Shown: one piece after another, positions 50,276-62,140 of the stretch
Layout of the letters: each line of letters opens with the position of its first letter
Numbering within the stretch: position 1 is the stretch's first letter
Assembly (NCBI RefSeq): GCF_021018895.1
Contig: NC_079369.1
Span: 7,509,694 to 7,573,693, forward strand
DNA length: 64,000 nt
Direction of reading: 5' to 3'
Source: Seriola aureovittata
Lineage: Eukaryota > Chordata > Actinopteri > Carangiformes > Carangidae
Notes under the pieces: model-generated
Seen by the model: the letters and a program-made list of their open reading frames with translations, nothing else
Databases searched by the model: none
Told to the model about the DNA's origin: nothing
Translations under genes and position numbers: made by a program

Positions 50276-51366
50276 AGCTAGTACAAGGCATAAAATGCAA
50301 AATAATCAAGTATGGCATTCAATACAGAATAAATTAGAATACATTTTAGGGCACGTTTACACTTGTTAGCTAAAGAGCTGCCTGCAAGCTACCTCTCTGA
50401 CATTGACCTAATGTGATCACCAATATCTTTTAAAGATGCGTCAAAATAGAAAATTCCTCTTCTGACCAATATTTTGTATATTTACAAGATTAATTTTTCA
50501 GTTGCTTTGCCAACTCACATAATTAATGTTAGTTAGCTATTAGTTAGTTGGCTATCACTTTCCACGTTAACAACAGAAATTCATTATCAAAAAAAGCAGT
50601 GCTTATTATTTCAAATTTAAATGTTGAAATTGCTATATTGAAATAAAAACGATTAATCATTCAGCCACTTTAAGTTATTTAGAGGTTCCCTGTGGACTTG
50701 TAAACAAACAAAAGTTATGTTTACATTCTGCATGTACGGCTGAGGTCTAACAAACATGTTGAGTGCATTTCCTTCCTCATTTGTGACACTGACATTTGCA
50801 AAGCAGATTTCTTTGAAAATATCTTAAATCATGCATTGTTTACATCCATGTTTGCTAGAAAGCTGTTGGCACACTGATGGCACCAACTGTTGATCACAGC
50901 TATAACCTGAGACCAATGGCAGATATCTTAGATCCACTCACCGAAACACTACTCCATAGAACTAACGGAAATCAAGGTTAAAGGTTATGGGCTATCGAAT
51001 GAATATAGTCTGTGATGGACCATTTGAGCTAGAACATATGTGTGCATGTTGCTGCATGAGTGCATGTGTTTGTGTGCACTCTAATATGAATGTAGCATAT
51101 GTGATCTATATTTACCATATTTCTACTTGATGATGTAAGTTTGTGTCCCAGTGTGCCAATATCTGTGTGTGTTGTTATGCGAGTGTCTCAGGAACGCTGG
51201 TAGCCCCCCCCGCCCTGCTGAAAACCCAGTTCCCGGTCTTCATGGGAAATCAATTTGTCCCACTTTCTACGTGGCCAGCCTTTATATGCTTCACTTCCTC
51301 CTACAGCTGTCACCCAGTGTATACAGAGTCATTGCCTCCATTTACCCAGCACAACACGCACACAAA

Positions 51367-51383
51367 CACACACACACACACAC
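51367..51383. repeat. short CA repeat
   Basis: About eight CA units. Confidence 0.85.
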
Positions 51384-51548
51384 GCTGAGCTAAATCAAAC
51401 ACATATCAGCTACATGCATATTCATTCACTGTACCCGACACTTCAGCTGACGAGTAAATTAGGGAGCGGTAGAAGGGCGGTACAGATGAGGCAACTCAAG
51501 GTGGCAAGTGTGTGAATCTGTGTGGTATAGGAGAGTGGAAAAATGGAA

Positions 51549-51550
<2 letters not shown>

Positions 51551-51596
<46 letters not shown>
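51551..51596. repeat. TG microsatellite
   Basis: About 23 uninterrupted TG units. Confidence 0.96.
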
Positions 51597-51597
<1 letters not shown>

Positions 51598-52438
51598 TGG
51601 ACAGAGAGAGTGAAAAAGAGATAAAGAAAGAGAGCTAAGTCCTGGAAACTTGGCCAGCAGCTCATTAATCGGCAGGTGTGTTTATACCAAAGAGATACTG
51701 CTTACAGCACTCACATTCGCACACACACACACTCACTCACACACATTCACACACACTGACAGCCCTGCTGCTCATTCTCATTCAACTCTGCAGCCAGTGT
51801 GTCCTTTGTTTCTCATTGTCCTGAGGAGTTTGGAGAGGAAAGACTGTCCACACTGATTGAAAAATGGGAAATTATGCCATCCACCCATCTCTTATCTCGT
51901 GGGAACAGAGTTTAACTGCACACTGGAACACACCTGCAGGTGTTTGAGGTTGTATCTGTGTGTTTCTACATGTATATCTTTGATGCTGAATTTTTTTCTT
52001 TAAATAACTGAATTTGTGTGTTTTTCAGACTACATTTGTGTGCACTGACCAGTTTGTGTGTGCAGAGCCTGTGTCTTTTTGTGTGACTGTGTATCACTGC
52101 CTGAATCAGCTGCAGGCTGAGCGGCACCAATCAGGCTCTCCTGGTGGTGTTGGCAGGATTGATGGTAGGAGTATGCATGGTGATGGTGGGGGCAGTGGTG
52201 CTGGTGGTGGAGGGTGCAGCCAATCATAATGCTGACTGAAGAATCTAGTAGCATGGATGAATTAATGAGGCATGTGAATACAGGCTGAGCCAGCCAATCA
52301 TAGCCCTTTAAGAGTTCCTCTGCTACCGACAAACTGTGACAAACTGCTGGTTATCAATCACACAAATGACAAAAACTTCGCCATTCGCACACTCACTGTC
52401 CGATCCAGCCTCAGAGCCGCTGTGCTGAGTCATTTGTA

Positions 52439-52514
52439 ACACCACTGTCAAGACTGCTGTAGTTACACCAGTGTCCGACTGCTGTTATTACACTACTGTC
52501 AGACTGCTGTTGTT
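52439..52514. repeat. minisatellite, three 25-26 bp units
   Basis: Three imperfect copies of a unit of the form ACACCACTGTC(A)GACTGCTGTTGTT in tandem. Confidence 0.8.
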
Positions 52515-52669
52515 GCTATTTAAAAAACAAGACTATTTCACCAAAAAGAAATTTCAATTAATGATAACATGTTGTTTATTCTCATTCTTTGATGTTACAA
52601 TTTCACAGTACTTATTTTAAGTGGTATATATTTTTAGTGGAACAATTAGTCTCAGTAGTACTCTGTGTC

Positions 52670-52800
52670 TGAGGTGAGAAAAACACAAACCCTGATGAGG
52701 CAGAGCCGAAACGCGTCACTCTTCTGTTTACTGTGTTGCTGGAGTTTCGACCTCTTTATACTTTTTCTTTTCTCCATGCACCTTGGAATAAACCCAGTTA
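52670..52800. repeat. dispersed repeat fragment with GCCGAAACGCGTC
   Basis: CCTGATGAGGCAGAGCCGAAACGCGTC followed by TTGCTGGAGTTTCGACCTCTTT matches in order a widespread vertebrate element carrying a CTGATGAAGGC...GCCGAAACG motif. Confidence 0.5.
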
Positions 52801-52972
52801 TTCACCATAATATCTTACAAATGTTTATATGTCCATGTGGTTATGTTGTAAGTGTATGACCCTCTTTATATAGTTCCTTCCCTCTTTAGGGAAGGAAAAT
52901 CTGTCTCTTTCACATAATGCTCTATCTGTTGAAATCTACTCTGCACTCTGATTTTGAGGATTGATGCCTGCA

Positions 52973-53095
52973 TTTAAAGGAATAGTTTGACATTTTGGGA
53001 ATTCATTTATTTGCCCTCTTGACAAGAGTTAGACGAGAAGATTGACACCACTCTCATGGTAAATTGTACGGTGAATTTCTTTAAGCCACTTTTTG
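52973..53095. repeat. dispersed fish repeat (AGGAATAGTTTGACATTTTGGGA family)
   Basis: AAAGGAATAGTTTGACATTTT, then GACAAGAGTTAGACGAGAAGATTGA and CACCACTCTCATGG: the left end of a very abundant teleost non-autonomous element. Confidence 0.7.
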
Positions 53096-54199
53096 AACTG
53101 CCTGCATAGTTTTCAATTTTACATAAAGCTTCCTCTACACAAACATCAGAATCTCCCTTACCAGCAGTCACCTCTATTATATCTGTGCTGTTGGATTGTG
53201 TGTGAGCTATCAAATTGTTCATCATTATATGAATCATCATTTTCTAACGACGCGTTCTTTCACCCCCGTGGCCGGCACTGGATGCAACATTACAGGAAAA
53301 GTAGAAGCCAAATAGCAGTAAAACTCCCCAACATATTGACCTAACTGCTAGAGCTTGGAGGATTTAGAGCCAAACACATAAATCCATTCCATCATTAATG
53401 AAGGAATGAATGGGATGTCCTGAGGGGAGCAGTATGGCAGCACCGGCCCTTTCCATCTGTCTTCCTCTACATAGCCTTGCAACTCACTGAGAATCTGTCT
53501 ATTTGCTGATTTCTTTTTTTTTTTCCTTTCTACACTTTTGCTTTTAACTCGAGCTCCAAACATACTAATTTCCCTTTCTGCCTCAGTTCACCCCAAATCA
53601 CCAATCACCAGATTCTTTGCTTTCTGCTGACACACATCTTGACAGCCTGCGTGTATCCACAATAAAACATCCATTATCCTCAGCCGCAGCCTGTCCTTCG
53701 CATTTCCCTCTGTCGTCTTTGACCTCATCACTCAGATGTGTGGACAAACTGGAAAGGTGGGTTAGGGCCCAGTGATATTAATAGCCTCAACTTCATGAAT
53801 CTTTCAGGCTCAATCATAAGAGCTGATGTGAGAGGAGTATGTCCCAGGCGATGAATTAGCAAATACAGAGCGTTTCTCTTAGCCCCTTTAAACATGAGTC
53901 ATGCATTAGCTCTTCATATAGTCTTGAGTATATATTGGTTTATATAAGGCAGACCGGTGTGTGTGAGAGTGTGAGTGTGTGTGGGAGGCCAGGTGTGTGT
54001 GAGAGGAAGAGAGTTATTAAAAAAAAAAAGTTAAAAAAAAAAAGTAAAAAGGAGAATATATTTTGTGCACCCTTTTATGCACACCCTTGTGAGCATATTT
54101 GGGAATGTGAGTATGCAGGTGAGTGAGCGTGTGAGCTTGAATAAGTTTCATTTTATGCATGAGTACAGAGGCATTTCTGTATGAATAATTGTATTGGCC

Positions 54200-54850
54200 T
54201 TTGACAGGAAAATACAGAGCAAGAGACAGAGAAAGAAACAGAAGCACGGAGCCAGAGAGGGGGGGTGAAGGGGGAGGTTAGAGGTTGCGGGGGGAGTAAG
54301 GAAGTGTGGCAGGAAATGAAATGTGTTATTTGGGAGAAATGCTGGGGGGCTACAGGCTTGTTTTCACCCCTATCTCTGCACTGCGGAGCAATTTCAATTC
54401 AGCGCTATACAGTAGGTCTTGCCAAAGAGCAATGTGCTAAAGGGGTGAGGGGAGGATGACAGGAGGGCAGGGAGATGGAGTGGGCAGGAGAGAGGAAATA
54501 AAAATGAGAAGAAGAGTGATAGAAGGGGGGGGACAAAGAAAATTAGACACAAAGGAGAAATGGGGGAATTAATAAAGGAGGAGCGTGGGTCGCTTTGCCA
54601 TCAGTCAGAAACGGTCACGTTTCTGCAGCTGGGGCAGTCATAGGCGGCGCTCGTCCCCCTTGAGTGCAGTGTGAAATGTCTGAAAAGTCTGAAAAATTAG
54701 GAGAAGGGATGAAAGAGGAACAACAGGGGTAAAGATATGAAGATGCCGTCAGAGAAATAAACGTAAGTAAAAGAAAAAAAAAATCACATTTAATAAAAAG
54801 TGGAGAGGAAGGAAGAGGGAGAGAAGACCCAGATCTAATCACCATGATTG
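54200..54850. repeat. purine-rich region
   Basis: The plus strand is dominated by A and G (GGAGAG, GAGAAG, GGGGGGG) over about 650 bases. It is not a simple repeat. Confidence 0.55.
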
Positions 54851-57807
54851 GAAATGAGGTGAGAGAGAGTGGGGAGGTGCAAAATAAAATAAAAAAATCA
54901 GATGTGCTTCCTGTCGAGCTGGAAAACAACTCGAGGACATTGCCGTGTGCCCTGATACTACAGAGGATGCGAGAATCTATTCAATTTATTTTGCTGAAAT
55001 TGACCAGGGACTTTTTCCAACCACCTTTGAATCAGACTGAATGTTACTGTTAGATGATGATGGGACTGTGTAAGTTTGTGTGGCTGTGTTACGACCACCT
55101 GCACTCTGGGGCTGTTGGAGAGCAGAGGAGAAATAAATGAGGAATACTGATGAGGAGAATAAGGAGGAGGAAAAAAAGAAAAGAAAAAGAAAACGTGACA
55201 CAGTCCTTGGAGCGTGTCATTTTGGCCAAATTGTTGAGCCTCTCTGAAGCAGCTCAGGTTATCTCCTCTAATTCATCATGCAAACGACAGAGAAAATGAA
55301 GGAGGGGAATCCACACAGTGCCGTGGGAAAGATGAGTGGAGGGGAAGAAAGGGGACAGGGGTTGAAAGACAGGAAGAGAGAATAGTGTGATCAGGGTAAT
55401 TTCCTCCTCTTAAATAGACTAATTTACCGTCTTGACCTGACAACACATTCTGCATGTGAAATCCAAAAAAAGACACACTACACCTACCAGCGATTAGTTT
55501 TGATTTTGCTGTTAAAAGCAAAGAAGAAAACACTCCACTTGAGCTTCTGTCTCAGGTTTTTGGCTGATCCAGATGCATATGAATGGCTGGCAGCACAAAA
55601 TGATTTACCTGTCTGCTCTCTCTGTCTCCTGACTGATGGGTTGATTGGGGTCTTTCTGAGGAACAAACAGCAGTGGACCCCAAAATAATTGGCCTACCTC
55701 CTGCTCCATTTAGAATCCCTGTGATTTGTTGACATGTGTCCACAGATAGACTGAGGCAGGTTAATATGTTTCCTCTACAACAAACCACATTTGAACTAAA
55801 CAGAAATAGCTGCGGCTGTCAAAATGAATGAGATTTCATTTTTACGAGTCCACAAAGGAAGAAAGAGACGGACAATATAAATGGAAAACAAGAACGTATC
55901 TTAACCTTTAAAACAATCACTCACTTCAAGCGACCTCATCACTCTCTCATCTCTGCAGGTTCTCAATCTAAATAAAACTAAAAACATTGTACTGAAATCC
56001 ATTTTTAACCCTGTTGTATCAAACTGTTTACTGCGGACACGGGCCTCAAGAAAGGGAAATGTGTGGGTGTTCATGTTCCCTCATTAATTTAACTGACATG
56101 CCAATAATATGCTGAGTTGACCTGACTATCCATGTGTGGGGAGCAGTCACACAGGAGGATGGAGAAAAAGCTATATAGTTGACAAAACAATCTCAACTCA
56201 AGGTCCGCTTACGTTCTTTTTGCAGCCCCTCCGACTGTATCAGTCCTCATCAGCAGGCCGATGTCGCTCAGTAGACGTTCAAACTCACTTCTCAAATATT
56301 TTACACATACACTGATTTAACTTGGCAGCTGAACAGACTCAATCAGCTGGTGAGGATCATGTGGCTGAGAGCTTCAAAACAAGCAAATAAGTTGACCTTG
56401 AGCTGATATAGTTTTATCAACTATTGTTTTTAAAATCATGATTGAACTGTGATCTGTTGGGGTATGTGGATTAACACGGGACTAGTGACTTTTTGAGTTA
56501 TTAGAGTTTGTTGATGAGTTTGTTTGGTCGGCAGTGAGTCAGGCACGAAGAACACCGTTGCCCTGGTGCTGGTTCACTCAAAGCATTTACGTTATCAGTT
56601 ACAGAGTGTTTTGGTGAAAAAAAGCCTGGTGTACTGGGGAAAAGCTGTGCAACATTTTTTCATTTTTATTGACTTAAACTGATCAGCATCCAGCTGTGTG
56701 TTTGTTACCACTATGAAGAATTAGTTTCACTAGTGTCAGTCAAAATGTCAACAGTGACAAAGCCCTGATTACTGGCAAATTGGTGAATTTTCTAATGAAA
56801 GAACAGTAGACATTTTGACTTGTCATATTAGGAAAAGCACAGGCGACGCTAATAACATTAACAATGGATTTTCAGTTTGCACCTGTGTTTTTTGTGCTGT
56901 GACAATCTCATATTAAGGCCTTTGTTTTAAGTTCACTGTATTGAAACATTTTTACTTGAGCTAATGCCATACATGTGTAGTTTTAGCAAGAAAAGTTTCC
57001 AATGTGAGAAGAGAAAGAAATGTATATGTTGTCCTGGTTACGTGCTGTTAGTGCTGTTTCCCTATGTTGCACTATATGCTTTTGCATACATGGGTTGCTT
57101 GATATGGATTTCACAGGTTTGAGTGTTACTTTGATTGGGTTGCACAGGCTTTGTACACCATCACAGGTGTTTCCAATTGGATGATTCAAGTTCAAGGTGG
57201 GTGGAGAATTGGGAAAAAAACGTGTGGGAATTACACAATATCTACCATTTTCTATGTACTAATAGGTAACAAGTTCTGTGTACTAATATGAATGTCAGCT
57301 GTCCTGACTTAATGAGTTCAGCAAAACTAAGTGAAAAGTGAGACAGCAGGCACAGTCTGTACACTCACACAGTCCTGAACACCTGAACAGAGGTCTAATC
57401 AGACAAAAGAAGTGGCAACACCAGTGTGTAAGAGTTTTAAAGGATGAAAGGATGAAGCCTTTTTTTTTCCTTACTTGCATGTCACTGCTTATCTGTGTTT
57501 TTGTGTAAACCAAAAGAAGGATTAGAGTCATTAAGGCTGAGATATATGACTATTTTATCTGGACGTAATCAGTCGAGTAAAATCCCCCAGGGGGGCTTTT
57601 TTTCCTTCTTCTTTGTTTTTGTTTTATTCTCTCATATCTGTGAACAAATGTTCATTCCAGTTTGGGTGAAAGAAAATATAATTTATTATTGTATCTCAAC
57701 ACAGAGCCATCAATCTGACAGGCTGGGTTGTGCTTCATTAATTACTTATTCTGCTGCAGGATTCAGACTTTACCAAGTGGTTGTAATGATCAAAGGGAAA
57801 GTAGAAC

Positions 57808-59330
57808 CGAGGGCCGGGCAATCTGGCCAAAGTTCATATGATAATCTATTTTGATAGAATCAATCCGCGATCTGAATTGCGATGTACTTGAACTCGTGTG
57901 ATCACATGAATGGTTTTGCATACGGTTGCCTGGACACCAAGCCTGTCACTTCAACTGAAGGCTAAAGGCCTAACACACAAATCTCTGCAGTCTCTTTCTG
58001 CTCTGACTGGAAGTTGCGATTCATAACTTTTCGCTGCTTTGACGGTTCTTTCAGATGTTTGTCCGCTCGGCTGTTCTTCGCTCACAACGCTGACCTTTGT
58101 TTACAAATTGTGTCACAACCAATCACAGTTTTTGCTTAGTTCATATAGAGAATTAATCTGGACAGCACTGTTATTTATTTATGAGAAGCTACTGTATATG
58201 TAAGTACTTTAATTTGAAAGTTCAGTCGCTGCTTTGACTCATCCTGCCTCGTGTCTGCAGGCAGGTCTTTCGTCCGGGGGATGGACTGCAACTTCATCTT
58301 CAGCTCTGGTTGCTACGTAAAAAAAAGTTTTCTTTTCTTGACACTTATTTGACCTCGATGGAGAAGGAGAATTCATAAAGACAACTGCAGTATGGAGAGA
58401 GTCCAACTGCACTTACATGTTTTTTTTTAGTTTTTTTTTTAAAACAACTATTTATAACACAAGGACGATAAACACTCCTTTCCTAACCACAAAAACAAAG
58501 CAAACAGGATTGAAATGTTGGAACAAGATAACATGAAAGGAATATACAACTAGAGAAAGTTAAGCCATTAAAATAATAATTAAATTTAAAAAAAAGGAAC
58601 CGAGTGAGAGGCCAGAATAAATTACTTCAGACAAAAGACATAAGTATATAGAGTTTTGACATTTTTGTACATTTGTTAAGAAGAGAAAATTACATTTTTA
58701 GAGCATTCCACAATGTGGGTATTTAGTGAAATGACATTTACGTATATAGTATTTTGTTACGATGGTGTTGTTGTTAATTATAAATTCACTATGCCTGTTC
58801 AACAAGATGATTCCTAAGTGGATATGAAAGAGAGGAAATCTATATTTATGGATTTGGAGCTCAGCCAATTATGCAAAGATTGGGATTGCAAGTTTCGGAG
58901 CATATCACAAGCATAAAATAGGTGCTCTGCTGCTTGTACACTTACATGGGTCTGCTGTGGTGAAACTACATTGGTGCATTACTGGAAATGCTTCTGCGGC
59001 AAGAAATCGGTGTTCCTTCCGTAAAGGAAGGTCCCGTGTATCCTAAGCTAAAGGAGATATGATGGGAAGTATTGAAGCTCCTTGTTCTGTTGTTCTGCTC
59101 AGGTGGAAAACTGGCACATGTGCCACTATGCCAAGCTCGCCGAGGCTGCAGAGCAGAACAAGGACTGCCACTGCCAGCTTCAGTTAGCGGATTAGCTGTT
59201 GTTAACAATGGTCTGGTTAGCAACGACTGAACTTTCAAAGTTAAATATCTAAATGTAACACAATTTATCTGAAAAGCAGATCATACGCTGAAGGAAGTCC
59301 TCGATATTAGATCATCAGATCGCCCTCCCC
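57808..59330. mobile_element. DNA transposon-like element with TIRs and likely target duplication
   Basis: Left end AGGGCCGGGCAATCTGG and right end CAGATCGCCCTCCCC are imperfect inverted repeats. TAGAAC occurs immediately outside both ends (57802-57807 and 59331-59336). Inside, TTTGAAAGTTCAGTCG (58213-58228) and CGACTGAACTTTCAAA (59224-59239) form an exact 16-bp inverted pair within a longer imperfect one. The size of about 1.5 kb, the lack of a recognisable transposase and the short target duplication fit a non-autonomous hAT-like element; the superfamily is inferred. Confidence 0.6.
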
Positions 59331-60130
59331 TAGAACAACCTAGTGTAGATTTCTGACATGAGGGTTACACATAATTGTTCATGTGTCTTAATGACACCTT
59401 TGAATGAGACAGGATAAAGTAAAGAATACAGACGAGGTGAAGAACTTTCTAAAGATGAGGAATGCTAACACTGAGATGTCCACATCAGCTTCTCTCTCTC
59501 TCTCACCCTCATAAATATTAACTAAAGACCCATAGTAGAAACACAAGCCATCAATAATGCAGCTCCCAAAAATGCTTCTTCCCAAATAATTGCAGCTGTA
59601 AGCCAAGTCCTGGAGACAGCCTCTAAGGTGTGCTGCAGCTGTGGTGCCACTGCCTCATTTTGCCTCAATAATCCTCTCACATGGAGAGCAGAGGCAGTGC
59701 AGGGAATACTGGTCAATATGCCTCTCTGGCTATAATGGGGCTGTGGTGGCTGTATCTAAACTTGTTTACAATTGGAAGAGAAAGAAAGAGGCCCTCAATA
59801 AGCTGCTCAACTGAAAATGATGAACTGAAGGAAATGAGAGCTGTGGGTGTGAAAGATTAGAGCATACATTTTTTACAGCCTAATTCCTCCAGAACAGCAC
59901 TGTGTTGTGTGGGTTAAATTGTGGTCAAGCGTTTGCTGCAATTAACCTTTCTGCCTTTGGCTGTAATTAATATTAAAATCATCAGATATGCAGCTATTTA
60001 GGAAAATAATCAACATCACAACACATTAGTAACACCGGGAAAGGCAATTAAAGACTCTAACAATAAAAGTTGAAAATGAAAATCAGGTTGGCCTCAAAAC
60101 CCAACAATGGCTTATTGACATGATACATTC

Positions 60131-60300
60131 GCAAGACGTTGGATTTCGGTGACTTAACAACAAAACTTAAAATCAACAAAATATCGGCTAACGTCAGCAT
60201 TTTACGTCAAATTGGCGTTGGTTTTGGACGTTGTCTTGACATTGAATTTTAACAACCTGATGTCACAACCTACATTCAACCAAATATCAGTATGTCTAAA
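60131..60300. repeat. dispersed repeat (AACGTTGG / CTGATGTCACAACC family)
   Basis: GACGTTGGATTTCGGTGACTT, ACGTCAAATTGGCGTTGG, TTTTGGACGTTGTC and TTTTAACAACCTGATGTCACAACC follow the order of a fish repeat often found in tandem inside DNA transposons. Confidence 0.6.
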
Positions 60301-60507
60301 CATGTTGGTGGCTTGCTGCTTGCCTGCAGGGGACGACACATGAGCGCAGAACTAATCAGTAAATAACAGATCATTTACGAATGTGCTCCTCCCAATATTT
60401 TGGCTGAAATGTAACAATTCATTCTGATTGTCTCTCAAAGCTTTAAGTTTTGTCCACAGGAGAATCCCCAACCAGAGCGACTGCAGCAAATAATTACAAA
60501 TTACATG

Positions 60508-60532
60508 CGTGTGTGTGTGTGTGTGTGTGTGT
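60508..60532. repeat. TG microsatellite
   Basis: About 12 TG units. Confidence 0.92.
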
Positions 60533-61478
60533 AATTCATGCAGTTAACACGCATTTGTCACAATTGATCCGATGCTAAAATGTTGATTGATCTCCAACGT
60601 CGTTTATGCACAGACACACCTAAATGTTGAATAATATGTTTTTTTGGGTAGAAGTGTTAAAGGTTATTGATAATCAAGCCCAGGACAATATGCCTCTTTT
60701 GACCATTGACCCCTGATCTTTGACCTTTTTTCCATAAGTAATGACCCTTAAAACCTCAGCTTGTAATGTTGTCTTTTGTATGCATGAATGTGGAACACAC
60801 ACAGCTTGGAAAATAGGACTAACACAGGATTCAATTTGCTCTGTGTTTTTCTTTTTTTTTTTTCTAATTCTGATGCGGTATCTTGTTTCATAAGTGTTTA
60901 CACTTGATCATCATAGTGATTTCACTCAGATAAACATCACATATTTAATCAGAGGAACTGAATGACCCTTCTTCTCCAAGGCTTTAAATACAGCAAATGG
61001 AGCTCGATGCTCAAAACAAGTCGTGTTAAAAGAAGAAAACTGCCGTAAGAAACACAAGCCTCAGCCAAAAATGTAAGACTAGAGTTTTAAACGCCCACAA
61101 TTCACCACAAAATAGTGCATCTTATGTATGTGAGCTAATATTTACTATGCTTCAACCCACGGGTCTTTGGCCAGAGCCCAGAATCAATGTGCCAGGCTGA
61201 ACGCTGTCAACAACAACTTTGCACCAACTGAGATGTGTTCAAGCTCAATCAAACCCTGTGGGGTACATGTCGTTGAATTTCTACAAGTTTCATTCAGAGG
61301 CAGAAAGTCACTTTGATATTTTTTGCCAATGCCGCATCTACTTCTGCTTTTCTTTATTTTTCTGTCTTCCCTCATCCACAGCGGCATGTGTCGCTGCTCC
61401 AGCACTTTAATCAGCTACGCCACCCCTCACTGAGCTCATAGCTCCTCTGTGGCCCATGTGTCCTTGCATGTCTTTATC

Positions 61479-61514
61479 ACACACACACATACACAAACAC
61501 GCACACACACACAC
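61479..61514. repeat. CA microsatellite
   Basis: CA repeat with CATAC and CAAAC breaks. Confidence 0.9.
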
Positions 61515-62023
61515 CTAAAGGAGTACACAGCCATTTTGTGACAGCCACATTCTCCCATCACACAGCTGAGTGGAAGGATGAGAAGCCTACGACTCTTGGG
61601 GCGGAAGGTGAAAACACACACCACACTCACGTAGAAACCCACACACACAGCTGAGCACATACAGCCCATATTCAGCAGTGTCTGTCACAACTGACTGACT
61701 TGCAGCATATGGATATTCCCCGTTCGCTTTCAGTCAGGGATCTTGATCCAAAACTGCTGAACCTGACAGGAAAGCTCCTCTTTGCTTTGAGTGCACTGTG
61801 ATTGGATCCAGGGCCCTACTAAAAAATAAGAAAACAAAGCCCACAGAGGGAAACTAGCTGGCATCTTTCTCCTGAATTCACTGCACAGAAGAGTACATAT
61901 GCTGAATGTTATCTCAGCATATGTCCGTCTCTCTTTCCCTTATGCCACAGTGACACAATATCTATCTGCAGCTGCTGACCTCTGAGGTTTCTCTCGCTCA
62001 GACCTGACCTGGCAGTAACTCAC

Positions 62024-62140
62024 CGATCTCGCAGCTCTCCCCGGAGAAGCCCTGAGGACAGTAGCAGCTATAGCCGTCACCTTCCTGCAGGCAGCTCCCT
62101 CCGTGGAGACAGGGGTTGGTCTGGCAAGGGTTATTCTCCA
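62024..62140 (-). CDS. ncan: neurocan exon: EGF-like domain 1
   Basis: This 117-nt exon encodes one EGF-like repeat, residues 1-39 of the part of the protein visible here. Its six cysteines are at residues 6, 11, 17, 26, 28 and 37, with the core NPCLHGGSC and a typical FSGESC end. The acceptor AG is at 62142-62141 and the donor GTGAGT begins at 62023. Both flanking introns are phase 1, as is usual for EGF exons, and the first codon is split with an exon outside the window. In lecticans the EGF repeats open the C-terminal G3 domain of a secreted extracellular-matrix proteoglycan. Unlike the next repeat, this one lacks the Asp/Asn pattern of calcium-binding EGF domains (it begins ENNPC, with C-L-Q-E after the third cysteine). 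It is the most 5' exon I can identify; the preceding intron runs off the right edge. Confidence 0.93.

Larger units (their letters stand above)
36533..62023 (-). other. ncan: ncan large intron between EGF 1 and EGF 2
   Basis: This intron of 25,491 nt has GTGAGT at 62023 and AG at 36534-36533. It holds a MITE-like element with a GC-rich interior (39100-40073), a perfect hairpin (38439-38495), a second copy of the 4800-5015 family (45180-45415), a likely hAT-type element (57808-59330), several other dispersed repeats, a 25-26 bp minisatellite (52439-52514), many TG/CA tracts and long strand-asymmetric pyrimidine (48170-48790) or purine (54200-54850) regions. No nested coding gene can be supported on either strand. 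Confidence 0.8.
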
